Shown here: positions 34,999 through 43,631 of the stretch, one piece after another | Numbering within the stretch: position 1 is the first letter of the stretch | Layout of the letters: every line of letters begins with the position of its first letter | Program-made: the position numbers and the translations under genes | DNA from: an uncultured Collinsella sp. | GTDB taxonomy: Bacteria; Actinomycetota; Coriobacteriia; Coriobacteriales; Coriobacteriaceae | Assembly: GCA_900541695.1 (NCBI GenBank) | Contig: UQKL01000005.1 | Coordinates: 1-64,000, forward strand | DNA: 64,000 nucleotides | Direction of reading: 5' to 3' | Notes under the pieces: model-generated | What the model was told of the DNA's origin: nothing | Seen by the model: the letters and a program-made list of their open reading frames with translations, nothing else | Database searches by the model: none

Positions 34999-35634
34999 AT
35001 GAATAAAGATCTGTATCTGGTCCGTCATGGACAGACGATATTCAACCTTAAGCGCATTATTCAGGGTTGGAGCGATTCGCCACTCACGCAGCTTGGTTGC
35101 GACCAGGCGGTGCGCGCCGGTATGTTCTTGCGTGCGCGTGGCATCGAACCCGATCATGCCTACACCTCCACACTGCACCGCACCGAGCAGACTATCGCCA
35201 ACCTGTGGCCGGGCCTTGCCTACGAGCGCCTTGATGGCCTGCGCGAGTGGTTCTTTGGCGACTTTGAGGCCGAGCGCGTGATGCTCATGCCCGAGCGTCC
35301 GTGGCGTGACTTCTACCGCCAATTTGGCGGCGAGGGGCAGATGCAGGTGCGCGAGCGCATGGTGGCGACGTTGACCGATCTTATGCGACGTCCGGACCAC
35401 GAGTGCGTGCTCGCGGTGAGCCACGCCTCGTCCATCAAGGAATTTTTGGACCACGTGAGGGGAGCGGCGGCCGACGAGCGCGAGCGCGTTCCGGGCAACT
35501 GCTCGGTGCTGCATTTTGCGTTTGACGATGCGACGGATACGTTTGAACTGGTCGAAGTCTTTACACAGGAAGATTATGCGCGCGAGCTGGGTCTTGAGCC
35601 ACTGGTGGCGGCAGCGGGTCCGCAGCGCGGGTAG
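34999..35634 (+). CDS. Histidine phosphatase family protein (2 of 2)
   Basis: A 211-residue paralogue of the gene before it. The catalytic motif is LVRHGQTIFN, with STLHRTEQTI and AVSHASSIKEF as the other active-site segments. It is about 30 residues longer, mostly at the C-terminus (FTQEDYARELG). The ATG has GAAAGGA upstream. The stem-loop at 35680-35717 ends the operon. Confidence 0.88.
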   Translation: MNKDLYLVRHGQTIFNLKRIIQGWSDSPLTQLGCDQAVRAGMFLRARGIEPDHAYTSTLHRTEQTIANLWPGLAYERLDGLREWFFGDFEAERVMLMPERPWRDFYRQFGGEGQMQVRERMVATLTDLMRRPDHECVLAVSHASSIKEFLDHVRGAAADERERVPGNCSVLHFAFDDATDTFELVEVFTQEDYARELGLEPLVAAAGPQRG

Positions 35635-35679
35635 CGCGGGCGTGGCGATGCGGATTGCCGACATCATTGCTCGATGCGA

Positions 35680-35717
35680 AAGGGGCGGGGATGCATGCGC
35701 ATGTATCCCCGCCCCTT
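35680..35717 (+). terminator. Terminator of the histidine phosphatase pair
   Basis: AAGGGGCGGGGAT and its exact complement ATCCCCGCCCCTT surround 12 bases and are followed by GTTTGTC. Confidence 0.8.
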
Positions 35718-35761
35718 GTTTGTCGAGCTGCCGAGTCTTTGTGCCGGGCGTTTAGGCCCTG

Positions 35762-36442
35762 TTAGAACCGTGCGATCTGGTGGGTCAGCAAACCCGTCGG
35801 AACCTGCGGTGCGCCGCCGGCAACCTGCGCGGCGGGGAATAACGCGGCAACGGTAAAGTTGAACGGCTCTTTGCCCGTGTAGGCGCCGGCTGCGCGGGCT
35901 TCGTCTGCCAGGAGCTGCGCCGCCCCTGCTAGCGCGGCAGCATAGGTGGGGTCGTCTGCCGGCGTCGGCTCCGGTGCCTGGTCGAGCATGGCTCGGATGG
36001 CAGCAACGGCGTCCTCGCGCTTGACCTCCCACGCGCGGTGCGTAATGCCGGCGGGGTCGGTGACGGCATAGAGCGACGCGCCCTCTTTGGCGGCACCGAG
36101 GATGATATCCATAACGGGCGAGGCCTCGTAGGCGAGCGACACGGGGCGCGGCTGCACCTTAAGCTCGGCGATTGCACGGGCGGCTGCAGCCGCATCTGCG
36201 GGGGTCGCGCCGTCGCCCGTCAGTACGCCGACCGGGCAAATTGCCACAACGCCCGTCACGCGCCCTGGCTCTCCGGAGCATTCGTACACGTAATACGCCG
36301 CGCCCGGATCTTTGAGCATGAGCCCGTCGGCAATGGCGCCGCGCAGGGCGTCGTTGCCGCTTAGGATGCCGCCCATCTGCGGCAGCGCTTCGAGCACGCG
36401 ATCCTGAGCTGGGCGGATGCAGGGAAACGGAAGTGCTTTCAT
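35762..36442 (-). CDS. DUF1015-like protein, short
   Basis: A 226-residue protein. The layout of AAYYVYECSG, VTGVVAICPVGVLTG, HRAWEVKREDAVAAIRAML and a following Ala-rich helix resembles the middle of DUF1015 proteins, which are usually about 400 residues. The ADGHHR motif of that family reads ADDPTYAAAL here, so the presumed active site is missing. DUF1015 genes are often near serA/serC, as here. It may be a degenerate paralogue. Confidence 0.5.
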   Translation of the reverse strand: MKALPFPCIRPAQDRVLEALPQMGGILSGNDALRGAIADGLMLKDPGAAYYVYECSGEPGRVTGVVAICPVGVLTGDGATPADAAAAARAIAELKVQPRPVSLAYEASPVMDIILGAAKEGASLYAVTDPAGITHRAWEVKREDAVAAIRAMLDQAPEPTPADDPTYAAALAGAAQLLADEARAAGAYTGKEPFNFTVAALFPAAQVAGGAPQVPTGLLTHQIARF

Positions 36443-36481
36443 GGGCGATCCTAACGCGCGAGTCGGTTTGTTCGCGGCTTA

Positions 36482-37046
36482 TTATGCCCCAACTTGGACG
36501 CTTGCGTCCCAGAGCGTGTTGTCAACAAGCGCGATGAGCACGTTCTGGCAGCGAACGATATCGGCATGGGCCCCGGCTCGTTGGGCTTATGCGCGAGCAC
36601 CAACGAGCCGGGGCCGTAGCTCATGCAATTGCGGTTACCCGTCTTGCCGGCAATGACGGCGGTATCGGTGCAGCCGGTAAAGAAGCCGACGGTCGTGTCC
36701 GCGTCCGTCACGTCATCGGCGGCGCGCTTGAGCGCAGCTAGAAGGGGAGAGTTCGGGTCGCGCTCGATGGCGTCCCAGGGTGACGGTATCCATGTGGCAG
36801 ATGTAGACGAGCCTCGCCTCGTCGCTCACGCCCGGCACGGTAATCATAAGGTTGCGGCGCCCGGGGAGTACTTCGAGCTCCTCAATCTGCACGGCACCGA
36901 GTACTGGATGGCTCAGCTGCGCCATCCGCTCCTCAGCCAACGCCTTGATATAGCGCTCGATCTCGCCCTCATACGCACCCGGGGTCCGAGCTGTCAATCT
37001 TCACAAGCTCCTGCACAAGGCGCCAGGCAAAGTCCTCATCAACCAT
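36482..37046 (-). pseudogene. M20-family peptidase, decayed
   Basis: The ATG at 37046 begins MVDEDFAWRLVQELVKID, then one extra C near 36980 shifts the frame to GAYEGEIERYIKALAEERM. LVYICHMDTV carries the M20 metal His and Asp. The middle of the enzyme is deleted: the next frame jumps to DAIERDPNSPLLAALKRA and TTVGFFTGCTDTAVIAG, which belongs to the C-terminal part. A further shift leads to the natural end DNTLWDASVQVGA. At least three lesions make it non-functional. Confidence 0.8.
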
Positions 37047-37053
37047 ATGTAAC

Positions 37054-37088
37054 CTCACAATCAGTTTGCTTTGCAAACCGATTGTGAG
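37054..37088. repeat. Palindrome CTCACAATC / GATTGTGAG
   Basis: CTCACAATC-A-GTTTGC and GCAAAC-C-GATTGTGAG form a hairpin with a three-base loop. It separates the peptidase pseudogene from the nuclease-like gene and could be an operator or the scar of an insertion. Confidence 0.5.
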
Positions 37089-37199
37089 TCACCTGCAGAT
37101 TCGCGACGCGCGCGTAGCAGCATTTACCGTTCGCAGGCCGAGCCATCGCGTTTGCCGTCCGGGCGGGTTTACAAACGACGCGGTGGGTACGTACCTTTC

Positions 37200-38249
37200 A
37201 TGGACGACATGCTGTGCGACATATCTGCCTTTCGGTATCACCGGATACCTCCACAGGTTTTGGCAATAATGCCGGACCTGCCCGATTCTGTGGACGATCC
37301 GCGCAGGGAACGTCTTTGTGAGCATCCGCTCGTCAAGCATTTCCTGGGCACCCCGTTACATGTGTTGGCGCAGGGCGGCTGCGGACGTAAGGGCGGTCGC
37401 ATCGTCAGGCATGTTTGGAACGGGGAGAGGCCGTTTGGCTCCGTGCGGCAGACGGAGTTTGGCCTTGATGTCGCGTCTCCGCTCTTTACCCTGCTAACCC
37501 TGGCTTCCTCGGTCTCAAACGAGCGTCTGATCATGTGCATGTATGAGATGTGCGGTACCTTTGCCGTGTGCAAGATTGCGCCTCAGGTAAAGTTGGCGCT
37601 TGAGCAGGCATATGGGGGCCGATGGGGTGACGCACGGTTGGGCTGGGAAAACGTAAAGGATGCCTCGGGGAATCCAACGGACTTGTGGAAACGACCTCCC
37701 TTGATCGAGCTTTCTGAACTTACGGAGTTCGCAAATAAGATCCAGGGGCTCCGCGGTGCTAAATCGTTCACGCGTGCCGCGAAATGCATTACGGGGATTG
37801 TGGCATCGCCGCTTGAGGTCCAAGCTTCGATGCTGTTTGGCCTTTCGAGGCTGCGCGGCGGCGAAGGGCTGCGCCTTACCAATAACGTCGAGATTCGCAT
37901 GACGCGCAGCGCCCGCCTGATTTCGGGGCTTGATAGGCGCTACGCCGATATTCTGCTGGCAAATAAGGACGGCAGCCGAGAGTGCCTGGTTGAATGCCAA
38001 GGTAAAGCCATTCACGGATCCATAGAATCCAAGATCTCGGACTCCGATCGAACGACGGCCCTGCAAGCCATGGGATATCCCGTCGTTCTGATGACCTATG
38101 GTCAGCTGGTCGACTCCGATGCCTTCCATGTAGTGATGGAACTCATCATGTCCTATCTCGATATGCCGTTGAAAGACAAGACGCCGCGGCAGCAGGAGCT
38201 CGAACGGCGACTTCGTGAGGAGATTTTTATCGATTGGGCGGGAATGTAG
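37200..38249 (+). CDS. Orphan protein with nuclease-like C-terminal domain
   Basis: A 349-residue protein. I do not recognise a named family. The N-terminal half (FRYHRIPPQVL, VASPLFTLLTLAS) is of unknown fold. The C-terminal part reads RRYADILL, then CLVECQGKAIHG and SDRTTALQAMGYPVVLMTYGQL. This resembles a Vsr/DUF559-like PD-(D/E)XK nuclease: D, then E-x-Q-x-K, then the helix after it. The start at 37200 is weakly supported (no clear binding site); the frame is open from 37071. It stands alone beside a pseudogene. Confidence 0.6.
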   Translation: MDDMLCDISAFRYHRIPPQVLAIMPDLPDSVDDPRRERLCEHPLVKHFLGTPLHVLAQGGCGRKGGRIVRHVWNGERPFGSVRQTEFGLDVASPLFTLLTLASSVSNERLIMCMYEMCGTFAVCKIAPQVKLALEQAYGGRWGDARLGWENVKDASGNPTDLWKRPPLIELSELTEFANKIQGLRGAKSFTRAAKCITGIVASPLEVQASMLFGLSRLRGGEGLRLTNNVEIRMTRSARLISGLDRRYADILLANKDGSRECLVECQGKAIHGSIESKISDSDRTTALQAMGYPVVLMTYGQLVDSDAFHVVMELIMSYLDMPLKDKTPRQQELERRLREEIFIDWAGM

Positions 38250-38528
38250 CCGCGCGGGTGGAAAACGGTCGCGGAAGCTAGGGTTTTAGTTGCGAATAGC
38301 CTTCAATTGCTCCTTGGAATTGGCTTGAAAAGTGCTACCTAGAGCAAGTTATTTCGGAAAATGGACAGTCAACTTTAGTTTGGCATATAGAGATCGATTT
38401 TTACCTACTAAAACCCCTGATAAAGCTGTTTGTAAAAGCAGTTGTGCTTAGCGACTAGGGCCTCACTGTCGATTATCCGAAAAAACTTATTATGGGTAGC
38501 ATTTTCAAAACCAGCCGGAGCAACGAAA
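38250..38528. other. AT-rich intergenic region with nested inverted repeats
   Basis: About 280 bp of lower GC. Arms at 38345-38370 and 38464-38489 match at 21 of 26 positions (core TTTCGGA and GACAGT). A second pair, AGGGTTTTAGT (38280-38290) and ACTAAAACCCC (38407-38417), overlaps it. No frame or RNA family is recognisable. A short mobile remnant or structured RNA is possible. Confidence 0.4.
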
Positions 38529-38559
38529 TCGGCCCCCGTTTCGTGAAAACGGGGGCCGA
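38529..38559 (-). terminator. Terminator of serCA
   Basis: TCGGCCCCCGTTT and AAACGGGGGCCGA-type arms form a hairpin about 40 bp past the serA stop. The minus-strand tail is ATTTCGTTG. Confidence 0.65.
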
Positions 38560-38598
38560 ATGGGCTTCATGGTCTGCCTGGCAGGCTTGGCGCCGGCG

Positions 38599-39762
38599 CT
38601 ATTTGATCACGCGCACGCGGTACATCGACGGAATTTGCTTGAGCGCCTCGATGGTGCTGCTGTCCAGGTGCTCGTCGGTGTCGAACATGGTGTAGGCGTT
38701 CTCGCCGGCGGACTCGTTGGTCATACGCTGCACGTTGGCGTTGTCCTTGGCCAGGATTGCGGTGATCTGGCCGATCATGTTGGGCACGTTGGCGTGCAGG
38801 CAGGCGATGCGGCTCGCGGCGCGCGCCTTGCCCATGCTGCAGGCGGGGTAGTTGACGCTGTGTGCGATGTTGCCGTTCTCCAGGTAATCCTTGAGCTCGC
38901 TGATGGCCATGTCGGCACAGTTGGCCTCGGCCTCGCCGGTGCCGGCGCCCGAGTGAGTGGTGATAAACGTATTGGGCATCTTGACGGTCTTGGGCGTGGC
39001 AAAGTCGCAGCTAAACCAGCTGAGCTTTCCCTCGCGCAGGGCAGCGTCGACGGCGTCCTCGTCAATGATGGTTTCGCGCGCGTAGTTGATGAGCACGGCG
39101 TCGGGCGCCAGCAGGTTAATCTGCTCGGTGCTGATCATGCCGATGGTGTCTGCCTTGCTGGGCACGTGCACGGTGAGGTAGTCGCAGCCGCGGCAGAGGT
39201 CCTCGAGCGTGCCCACGCGCTGCACCTCGCGGCTCAGCACCCACGCGTGCTCGACGGAAATGAACGGATCGTAGCCGTAGACATCCATGCCCAGATCGAC
39301 GCAGGCGTTGGCGACCTTGGAGCCCACGTTGCCCAGACCGATAACGCCGATGCGCTTGCCCTTGAGCTCGCGGCCCACAAAGGCCTTCTTGGCCTTTTCG
39401 GCGTCGACCTGAATCTCGGGGTCGTCGGCGTTGTCGCGCACCCAATTCATCGACTGCACCACGCCGCGGCTCGAGAGCACCAGCATGCCCAGGACGAGCT
39501 CCTTGACGGCGTTGCTGTTGGCGCCGGGGGAGTTAAAGACGACGACGCCCTTTTTGGCGTACTCCTCGATGGGGATGTTGTTGACGCCGGCGCCGCAGCG
39601 GGCGATGGCGCGGATGCCCTCGGGCAGCTCGTAGCCGTGCAGGTCGGTCGAGCGCATCAGGATGGCGTCGGCCTCCTCGGCGGTGTCCACAAACTCGTAG
39701 CCCTCGCCAAACTCGACTTTGCCGTCCTTGGTGATGTCGTCGATGGTCTTAATCTTGCGCAT
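38599..39762 (-). CDS. serA: D-3-phosphoglycerate dehydrogenase
   Basis: A 387-residue NAD-dependent dehydrogenase for the first step of serine synthesis. The nucleotide-binding motif is GVIGLGNVGSKVA, a substrate-side segment NSPGANSNAVKELVLG precedes it, and a C-terminal ACT domain (PNMIGQITAILAKDNANV) could bind serine for feedback control. This is the short form without the extra intervening domain. It is the second gene of a serC-serA operon, 72 bp after serC, with AAGGAG before the ATG. Confidence 0.95.
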   Translation of the reverse strand: MRKIKTIDDITKDGKVEFGEGYEFVDTAEEADAILMRSTDLHGYELPEGIRAIARCGAGVNNIPIEEYAKKGVVVFNSPGANSNAVKELVLGMLVLSSRGVVQSMNWVRDNADDPEIQVDAEKAKKAFVGRELKGKRIGVIGLGNVGSKVANACVDLGMDVYGYDPFISVEHAWVLSREVQRVGTLEDLCRGCDYLTVHVPSKADTIGMISTEQINLLAPDAVLINYARETIIDEDAVDAALREGKLSWFSCDFATPKTVKMPNTFITTHSGAGTGEAEANCADMAISELKDYLENGNIAHSVNYPACSMGKARAASRIACLHANVPNMIGQITAILAKDNANVQRMTNESAGENAYTMFDTDEHLDSSTIEALKQIPSMYRVRVIK

Positions 39763-39834
39763 GGAAAAACTCCTTAGCAGGTTTTGATCTAAACAGGGTG
39801 GTCTGAGGTGGCTGGTCGGCCCGCGCGTTGCGGG

Positions 39835-40959
39835 CTAGTTAGATCGCGGACTCAAACTATGCTGTGCTTCGAAGTCCTTCATGTACGAGGCCAGGGCCTG
39901 CACGTCTTCCATGGTTACGGCGTTGTAGACGCTGGCGCGCATGCCGCCCACCAGGCGATGGCCCCTGACGTTTTGAATCTGGTGTTCGGCCGCGCCTGCG
40001 ACAAAGGCCGCGTCGAGTTCGGTGTCGCCGGTGCGGAATGTGACGTTGGCGATGGAGCGGCTGTCGGCTTGCGTGGTGCCATGGAAAAGCTTGCTGTGCT
40101 CGAGCAGGTCGTAGAGCAGGTTGGCCTTGGCCCAGTTGCGCTCGGCCATGGCGGCGAGTCCGCCGGTCTGCTCCACCCAATGGAACACCTTGCCGCACAC
40201 GTAGATGCCAAAGGTGTTGGGCGTGTTGAGCATGGAACCCTTGGCGGCCTGGGTCTTAAGGTCCAGGTACTGCGGCGTCTGCGCAAAGGCGGGGCCATCT
40301 GCGATGAGATCGTCGCGCACGATGACCACGGTCACGCCCGCGGCGCCGGCGTTTTTCTGCGCGCCGGCGTAAATGAGCCCGTATCGCTCGACGTCGAGCG
40401 GCTGCGACAGAAAGCAGCTCGAGACATCGGCGACCAGCGGCACATCGCCGCAATCGGGCAGCCCGTGGTACATGGTGCCAAAGATGGTGTTGTTCTGGCA
40501 GATGTAGACGTAGTCGAGCCCATCGCCCGCGGCCTCGGCGGCAATGCGCGTGTTGATGTCGGCCATGTTGGGAATGTGGTCGAAATTGGTGTCTTCGGAG
40601 CTCGCGAGCAGCACGGTCTCGCCGTACTTGGCGGCCTCCTTGTACGCCTTGTTGGCAAAGTTGCCGGTCACGACGTAGCCGGCGCGGCCGCGGCGCATGA
40701 GGTTCATGGGGATGCCCGCAAACTGCAGCGTGGCGCCGCCCTGCAAAAACAGGACACGGTAGTTGTCGGGGATGCTCATCAGGCGGCGCAGGGTTGCCTC
40801 GGCGTCGTCGATGATCTGCTGGTACATGCTAGATCGATGGCTCATCTCGAGCACGGACATGCCGCAACCGCGGTAGTCCATCATCTCGTCGGCGATCTCG
40901 GCGAGCACGCTTGTAGGCAGCGCGGCCGGGCCAGCTGAGAAGTTGTGCACACGTGCCAT
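39835..40959 (-). CDS. serC: Phosphoserine aminotransferase
   Basis: A 374-residue PLP enzyme for the second step of serine synthesis. The opening NFSAGPAALP is diagnostic. The PLP Lys is in GAQKNAGAAGVTVVI, and FLQGGATLQF contacts the cofactor phosphate. The ATG at 40959 has GAGGGGGAAC upstream. It begins the serC-serA operon; the promoter must lie in the 140 bp to its right. Confidence 0.96.
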   Translation of the reverse strand: MARVHNFSAGPAALPTSVLAEIADEMMDYRGCGMSVLEMSHRSSMYQQIIDDAEATLRRLMSIPDNYRVLFLQGGATLQFAGIPMNLMRRGRAGYVVTGNFANKAYKEAAKYGETVLLASSEDTNFDHIPNMADINTRIAAEAAGDGLDYVYICQNNTIFGTMYHGLPDCGDVPLVADVSSCFLSQPLDVERYGLIYAGAQKNAGAAGVTVVIVRDDLIADGPAFAQTPQYLDLKTQAAKGSMLNTPNTFGIYVCGKVFHWVEQTGGLAAMAERNWAKANLLYDLLEHSKLFHGTTQADSRSIANVTFRTGDTELDAAFVAGAAEHQIQNVRGHRLVGGMRASVYNAVTMEDVQALASYMKDFEAQHSLSPRSN

Positions 40960-41101
40960 CTTCTAGTTCCCCCTCGTAGTCGTTTGAACGTTCGGGATAC
41001 TTTAGCACAGTGGAGCGCCAGGCGCGACCGCATCACGGTAAAACTCGAGTGCGCCGCTATGATTTACAGGATGGTTACATGGGGGAGGGCGGTCGTTAGG
41101 T

Positions 41102-42844
41102 CTATATCACCGGGATATACCGTGACAAATACTCCTTGAGCGCCGTATTGCACACATAGAGATACGTTCCCAACATGCCGCGCGTCATGAGAACGTAGTA
41201 GGCGTTGACGATGATCTTTCGTAGGTCGTCGTCGCTTGCCTTTTTCTTTGCGACGGTATCTTTGAAGTTTGCCTTGTTAACGCAGACGCCCCCTTTGTCG
41301 GTGTCGTAGTAAATGTCTGGCCCCAGAATTACGAAGCCGTAGTTGAGGTCGTAGCCCTGTACCGTGTGGATGCATCCGACCTCGTTGACGGCGTTGGGGG
41401 AGTTAACCCAATCCTTTTGACTCGAGTTCCAACGTTTAGGGACGCCCTCAATGACGATGTCGAACGCATCTTTGTGTTTCTTCGTTTCCCACTTCCACGC
41501 AAAACCTGCCGTCATGCGGGATAGACCAACTTCCTCTTCTTTGGCTTGCTGCAGGGAACAGAAATCCTCAAATTGGTCGACGATTCCAAACTGGTATCTG
41601 GGGGTATCGCTGTCCGGATCCCCGGCTCGCGAATCGTAAGGCTCCGATGAAAAGAGTTCTTCGAATTTCATGCCGGCATGCATGTACGCCTTGTTGTCGA
41701 GTAGATCATATACAAAGTCGAGATACTCATCGCCGCCGCGTACTCGCATTTGCGTGCTCAAGTTGAATTCTTCGGTTTCAATTTTCGCTTCTTCGAGTTG
41801 GTTAAGTCGCTGTTCAAGGCCGTCTCGATTGAGTCCGGATGCGCGAACCTGCTGTTTGGGGTCATAGAACAGGTACGCCTTGTCGCAGCATTTGAATATC
41901 CAGTCAACTTGGTTGCTCGTATGCGGAAGGTCGAGACGATCGCAGGTGCTATAGAAGGCCTTGATGCCGGAGCCCATGCTTAGATAATTGCCCAGTCGAT
42001 GTGCTTCATCGACAAGTAGGATGTCATAACGATCATTTTTGGTTACGTCACTGGGGCTCAAGATATCGCCAGGTTTTAACCCTGGAAGGAAGTGCGTGAG
42101 TTTCCTGAGGGTCTTCTTCAGGGAATCCATGGGGGTGACAAAACCGACTCGCAGGCCGGAAAGGTTGGGCTCATTTTTTATTTTGAACATGAGACTGATG
42201 GCGAGGATTGTTTTACCTGTTCCCGGCGCGCCATTCACGACGGTTATACGTTCTCTTTTTGAGCCGCCATGTTTTACGTCTTCATGCTCCTGTTCGAGAC
42301 GTTTGAAAATCGTCTCGATCGTTTCGTATTGGTCGGGCGTAAGCGTCTTGAAAGGCGAGAACTTGAACAGATCGGAGTTCTCGAGCTCTTCAATCGGATG
42401 AATCGCGTATTTTTCTTCGCGAAGCTTTGTCCAGAGGTCTCGGAACCTCTGGCGATACTGAGGCCGCTCAAAATAATCGAATTGGGCATAGCCGTTGTTG
42501 GCATTGGTGACCTGGTATTTTTCGTCGGCACAGAACAGCTCAATAAGTCGATTCTCGAACTCGAACGTTGCGGATTGGTTGAAGGTGGGATTGTCGATCA
42601 GAAGGGTCCGGTCGAAGTCCTTGTCCACGTTTGCAGCGTGTTGTTTCATACGGCGCTGGTAGTTGGTTGTTTGGCCGATGTATGCCGTCTTGTTTTTGCT
42701 GTTGGTAAGAATGTAAAGGACGGGCCAGCTCTCGTCATGATGGGTCCCGGGCTTTGGCGTGCCAAAGTCCTGAAGCGATTCGCTTGTCTCAAAGGGCTGG
42801 GGTAGGGGAAGCGTGTATTGCCGAAGGGCGAACTCATTACTCAT
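41102..42844 (-). CDS. GIY-YIG nuclease fused to a DUF2075 (SF1-like) helicase
   Basis: A 580-residue fusion. Residues about 40-130 form a GIY-YIG domain (YILTNSKNKTAYIGQT, with the second motif Tyr-Ile-Gly intact). From about 190 a DUF2075 P-loop domain follows, with Walker A GAPGTGKTI, Walker B ILLVDEAHRL and later motifs VGCIHTVQGYDLNY and AYYVLMTRG. This implies ATP-driven DNA translocation coupled to nicking (inference). The start overlaps the MazG-like gene by 8 bp (ATGAGTAA). AT-rich codons set it apart from the flanking core genes. Confidence 0.88.
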   Translation of the reverse strand: MSNEFALRQYTLPLPQPFETSESLQDFGTPKPGTHHDESWPVLYILTNSKNKTAYIGQTTNYQRRMKQHAANVDKDFDRTLLIDNPTFNQSATFEFENRLIELFCADEKYQVTNANNGYAQFDYFERPQYRQRFRDLWTKLREEKYAIHPIEELENSDLFKFSPFKTLTPDQYETIETIFKRLEQEHEDVKHGGSKRERITVVNGAPGTGKTILAISLMFKIKNEPNLSGLRVGFVTPMDSLKKTLRKLTHFLPGLKPGDILSPSDVTKNDRYDILLVDEAHRLGNYLSMGSGIKAFYSTCDRLDLPHTSNQVDWIFKCCDKAYLFYDPKQQVRASGLNRDGLEQRLNQLEEAKIETEEFNLSTQMRVRGGDEYLDFVYDLLDNKAYMHAGMKFEELFSSEPYDSRAGDPDSDTPRYQFGIVDQFEDFCSLQQAKEEEVGLSRMTAGFAWKWETKKHKDAFDIVIEGVPKRWNSSQKDWVNSPNAVNEVGCIHTVQGYDLNYGFVILGPDIYYDTDKGGVCVNKANFKDTVAKKKASDDDLRKIIVNAYYVLMTRGMLGTYLYVCNTALKEYLSRYIPVI

Positions 42845-43193
42845 GATGGTCCGCCTTTCTGTATTCGTTAGATGATGCATCGACGGGGTAGCGCTCGCCA
42901 TTGCGCACGAGTTTGGACGAGAGCGCAGCTGGGAGATAGATTCTGTTTAAATCTGCGAAACGTAGGAGGAAAAGGAGTGTGTCGGCGACTTCGTCTTCGA
43001 TAGCTTGGCGTTGCTCGGTGTCTTCGAACATTTCTGCAATGCGCTCGTCGCTCACAAAACGAAAGAGCTGAAGGAGCTCGGAGGACTCAGTTGCCATGCC
43101 TATGGCAAGCTCTTTTGGCGTGTGATATTTGCGCCAGTCGCGTGCATCACAAAAGTCCCTGACATGTTCCGTCATGGCATCGAGCTTATCCAT
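42837..43193 (-). CDS. MazG-like nucleotide pyrophosphohydrolase
   Basis: A 118-residue all-alpha pyrophosphohydrolase of the MazG/dCTPase type. The metal-binding pattern is ATESSELLQLF followed by DEVADTLLFLLRFADL. Such enzymes hydrolyse (d)NTPs to monophosphates. A GGGAGG lies about ten bases before the ATG at 43193. It is the first gene of the pair, and its stop overlaps the helicase start, so translation is coupled. Pairing with a nuclease-helicase suggests a role in defence or nucleotide-pool sensing. Confidence 0.85.
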   Translation of the reverse strand: MDKLDAMTEHVRDFCDARDWRKYHTPKELAIGMATESSELLQLFRFVSDERIAEMFEDTEQRQAIEDEVADTLLFLLRFADLNRIYLPAALSSKLVRNGERYPVDASSNEYRKADHHE

Positions 43194-43308
43194 CGTCCGC
43201 AACCTCCCTGATGTTCATTGTTTTATTATGGCCGTATCTGGGATTTATTGCACATCATTTGGGGTGTGCGGTTTGTTCGGTCGCGATTGCCTGGTAGGAG
43301 GTTTCACC

Positions 43309-43515
43309 ATGAAGATCGAAGTTGACGTAGATCAGCTGCGCGAGAGCCTGCTCGACCGCGCGGGGTCTGCGGCGGGCGTGGGCTTTCCGGCCGCCATGCT
43401 CGACGTGATGGATATCGAGGACGAGTCGCCCCAAGAGCTCCTAGCCCGAGCCGAACGCGAAGGCCTCGACCTCCGTGTCTTCGCCACAGGCGACGATACG
43501 GACGACGGCTGGTAG
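43309..43515 (+). CDS. Small acidic hypothetical protein
   Basis: A 68-residue acidic protein (EVDVDQLRESLLDRAG ... ATGDDTDDGW) with no recognisable domain. The start is well supported by GTAGGAGG nine bases upstream of the ATG. It looks like a real chromosomal gene by codon use. The repeat A palindrome follows its stop by 21 bp. Confidence 0.65.
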   Translation: MKIEVDVDQLRESLLDRAGSAAGVGFPAAMLDVMDIEDESPQELLARAEREGLDLRVFATGDDTDDGW

Positions 43516-43536
43516 CCATAGCCACCCCTCAACCCT

Positions 43537-43629
43537 ATCCCCACCCATAACTTGCGGTGAAATAGGGACTGTTTAGGCTGCTAGAAGGCCTATTCAGTCC
43601 CTATTTCACCGCAAGTTATGGGTGGGGAT
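43537..43629. repeat. Palindromic repeat family A, perfect copy
   Basis: Arms of 35 bp (43537-43571 and 43595-43629) are perfect complements across a 23-base loop. The core is TTGCGGTGAAATAGGGACTG. It fills the gap between convergent genes, three bases from the antiporter stop, and could act as a bidirectional terminator. The degenerate copy is at 2357-2424. Confidence 0.9.
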
Positions 43630-43631
43630 GG

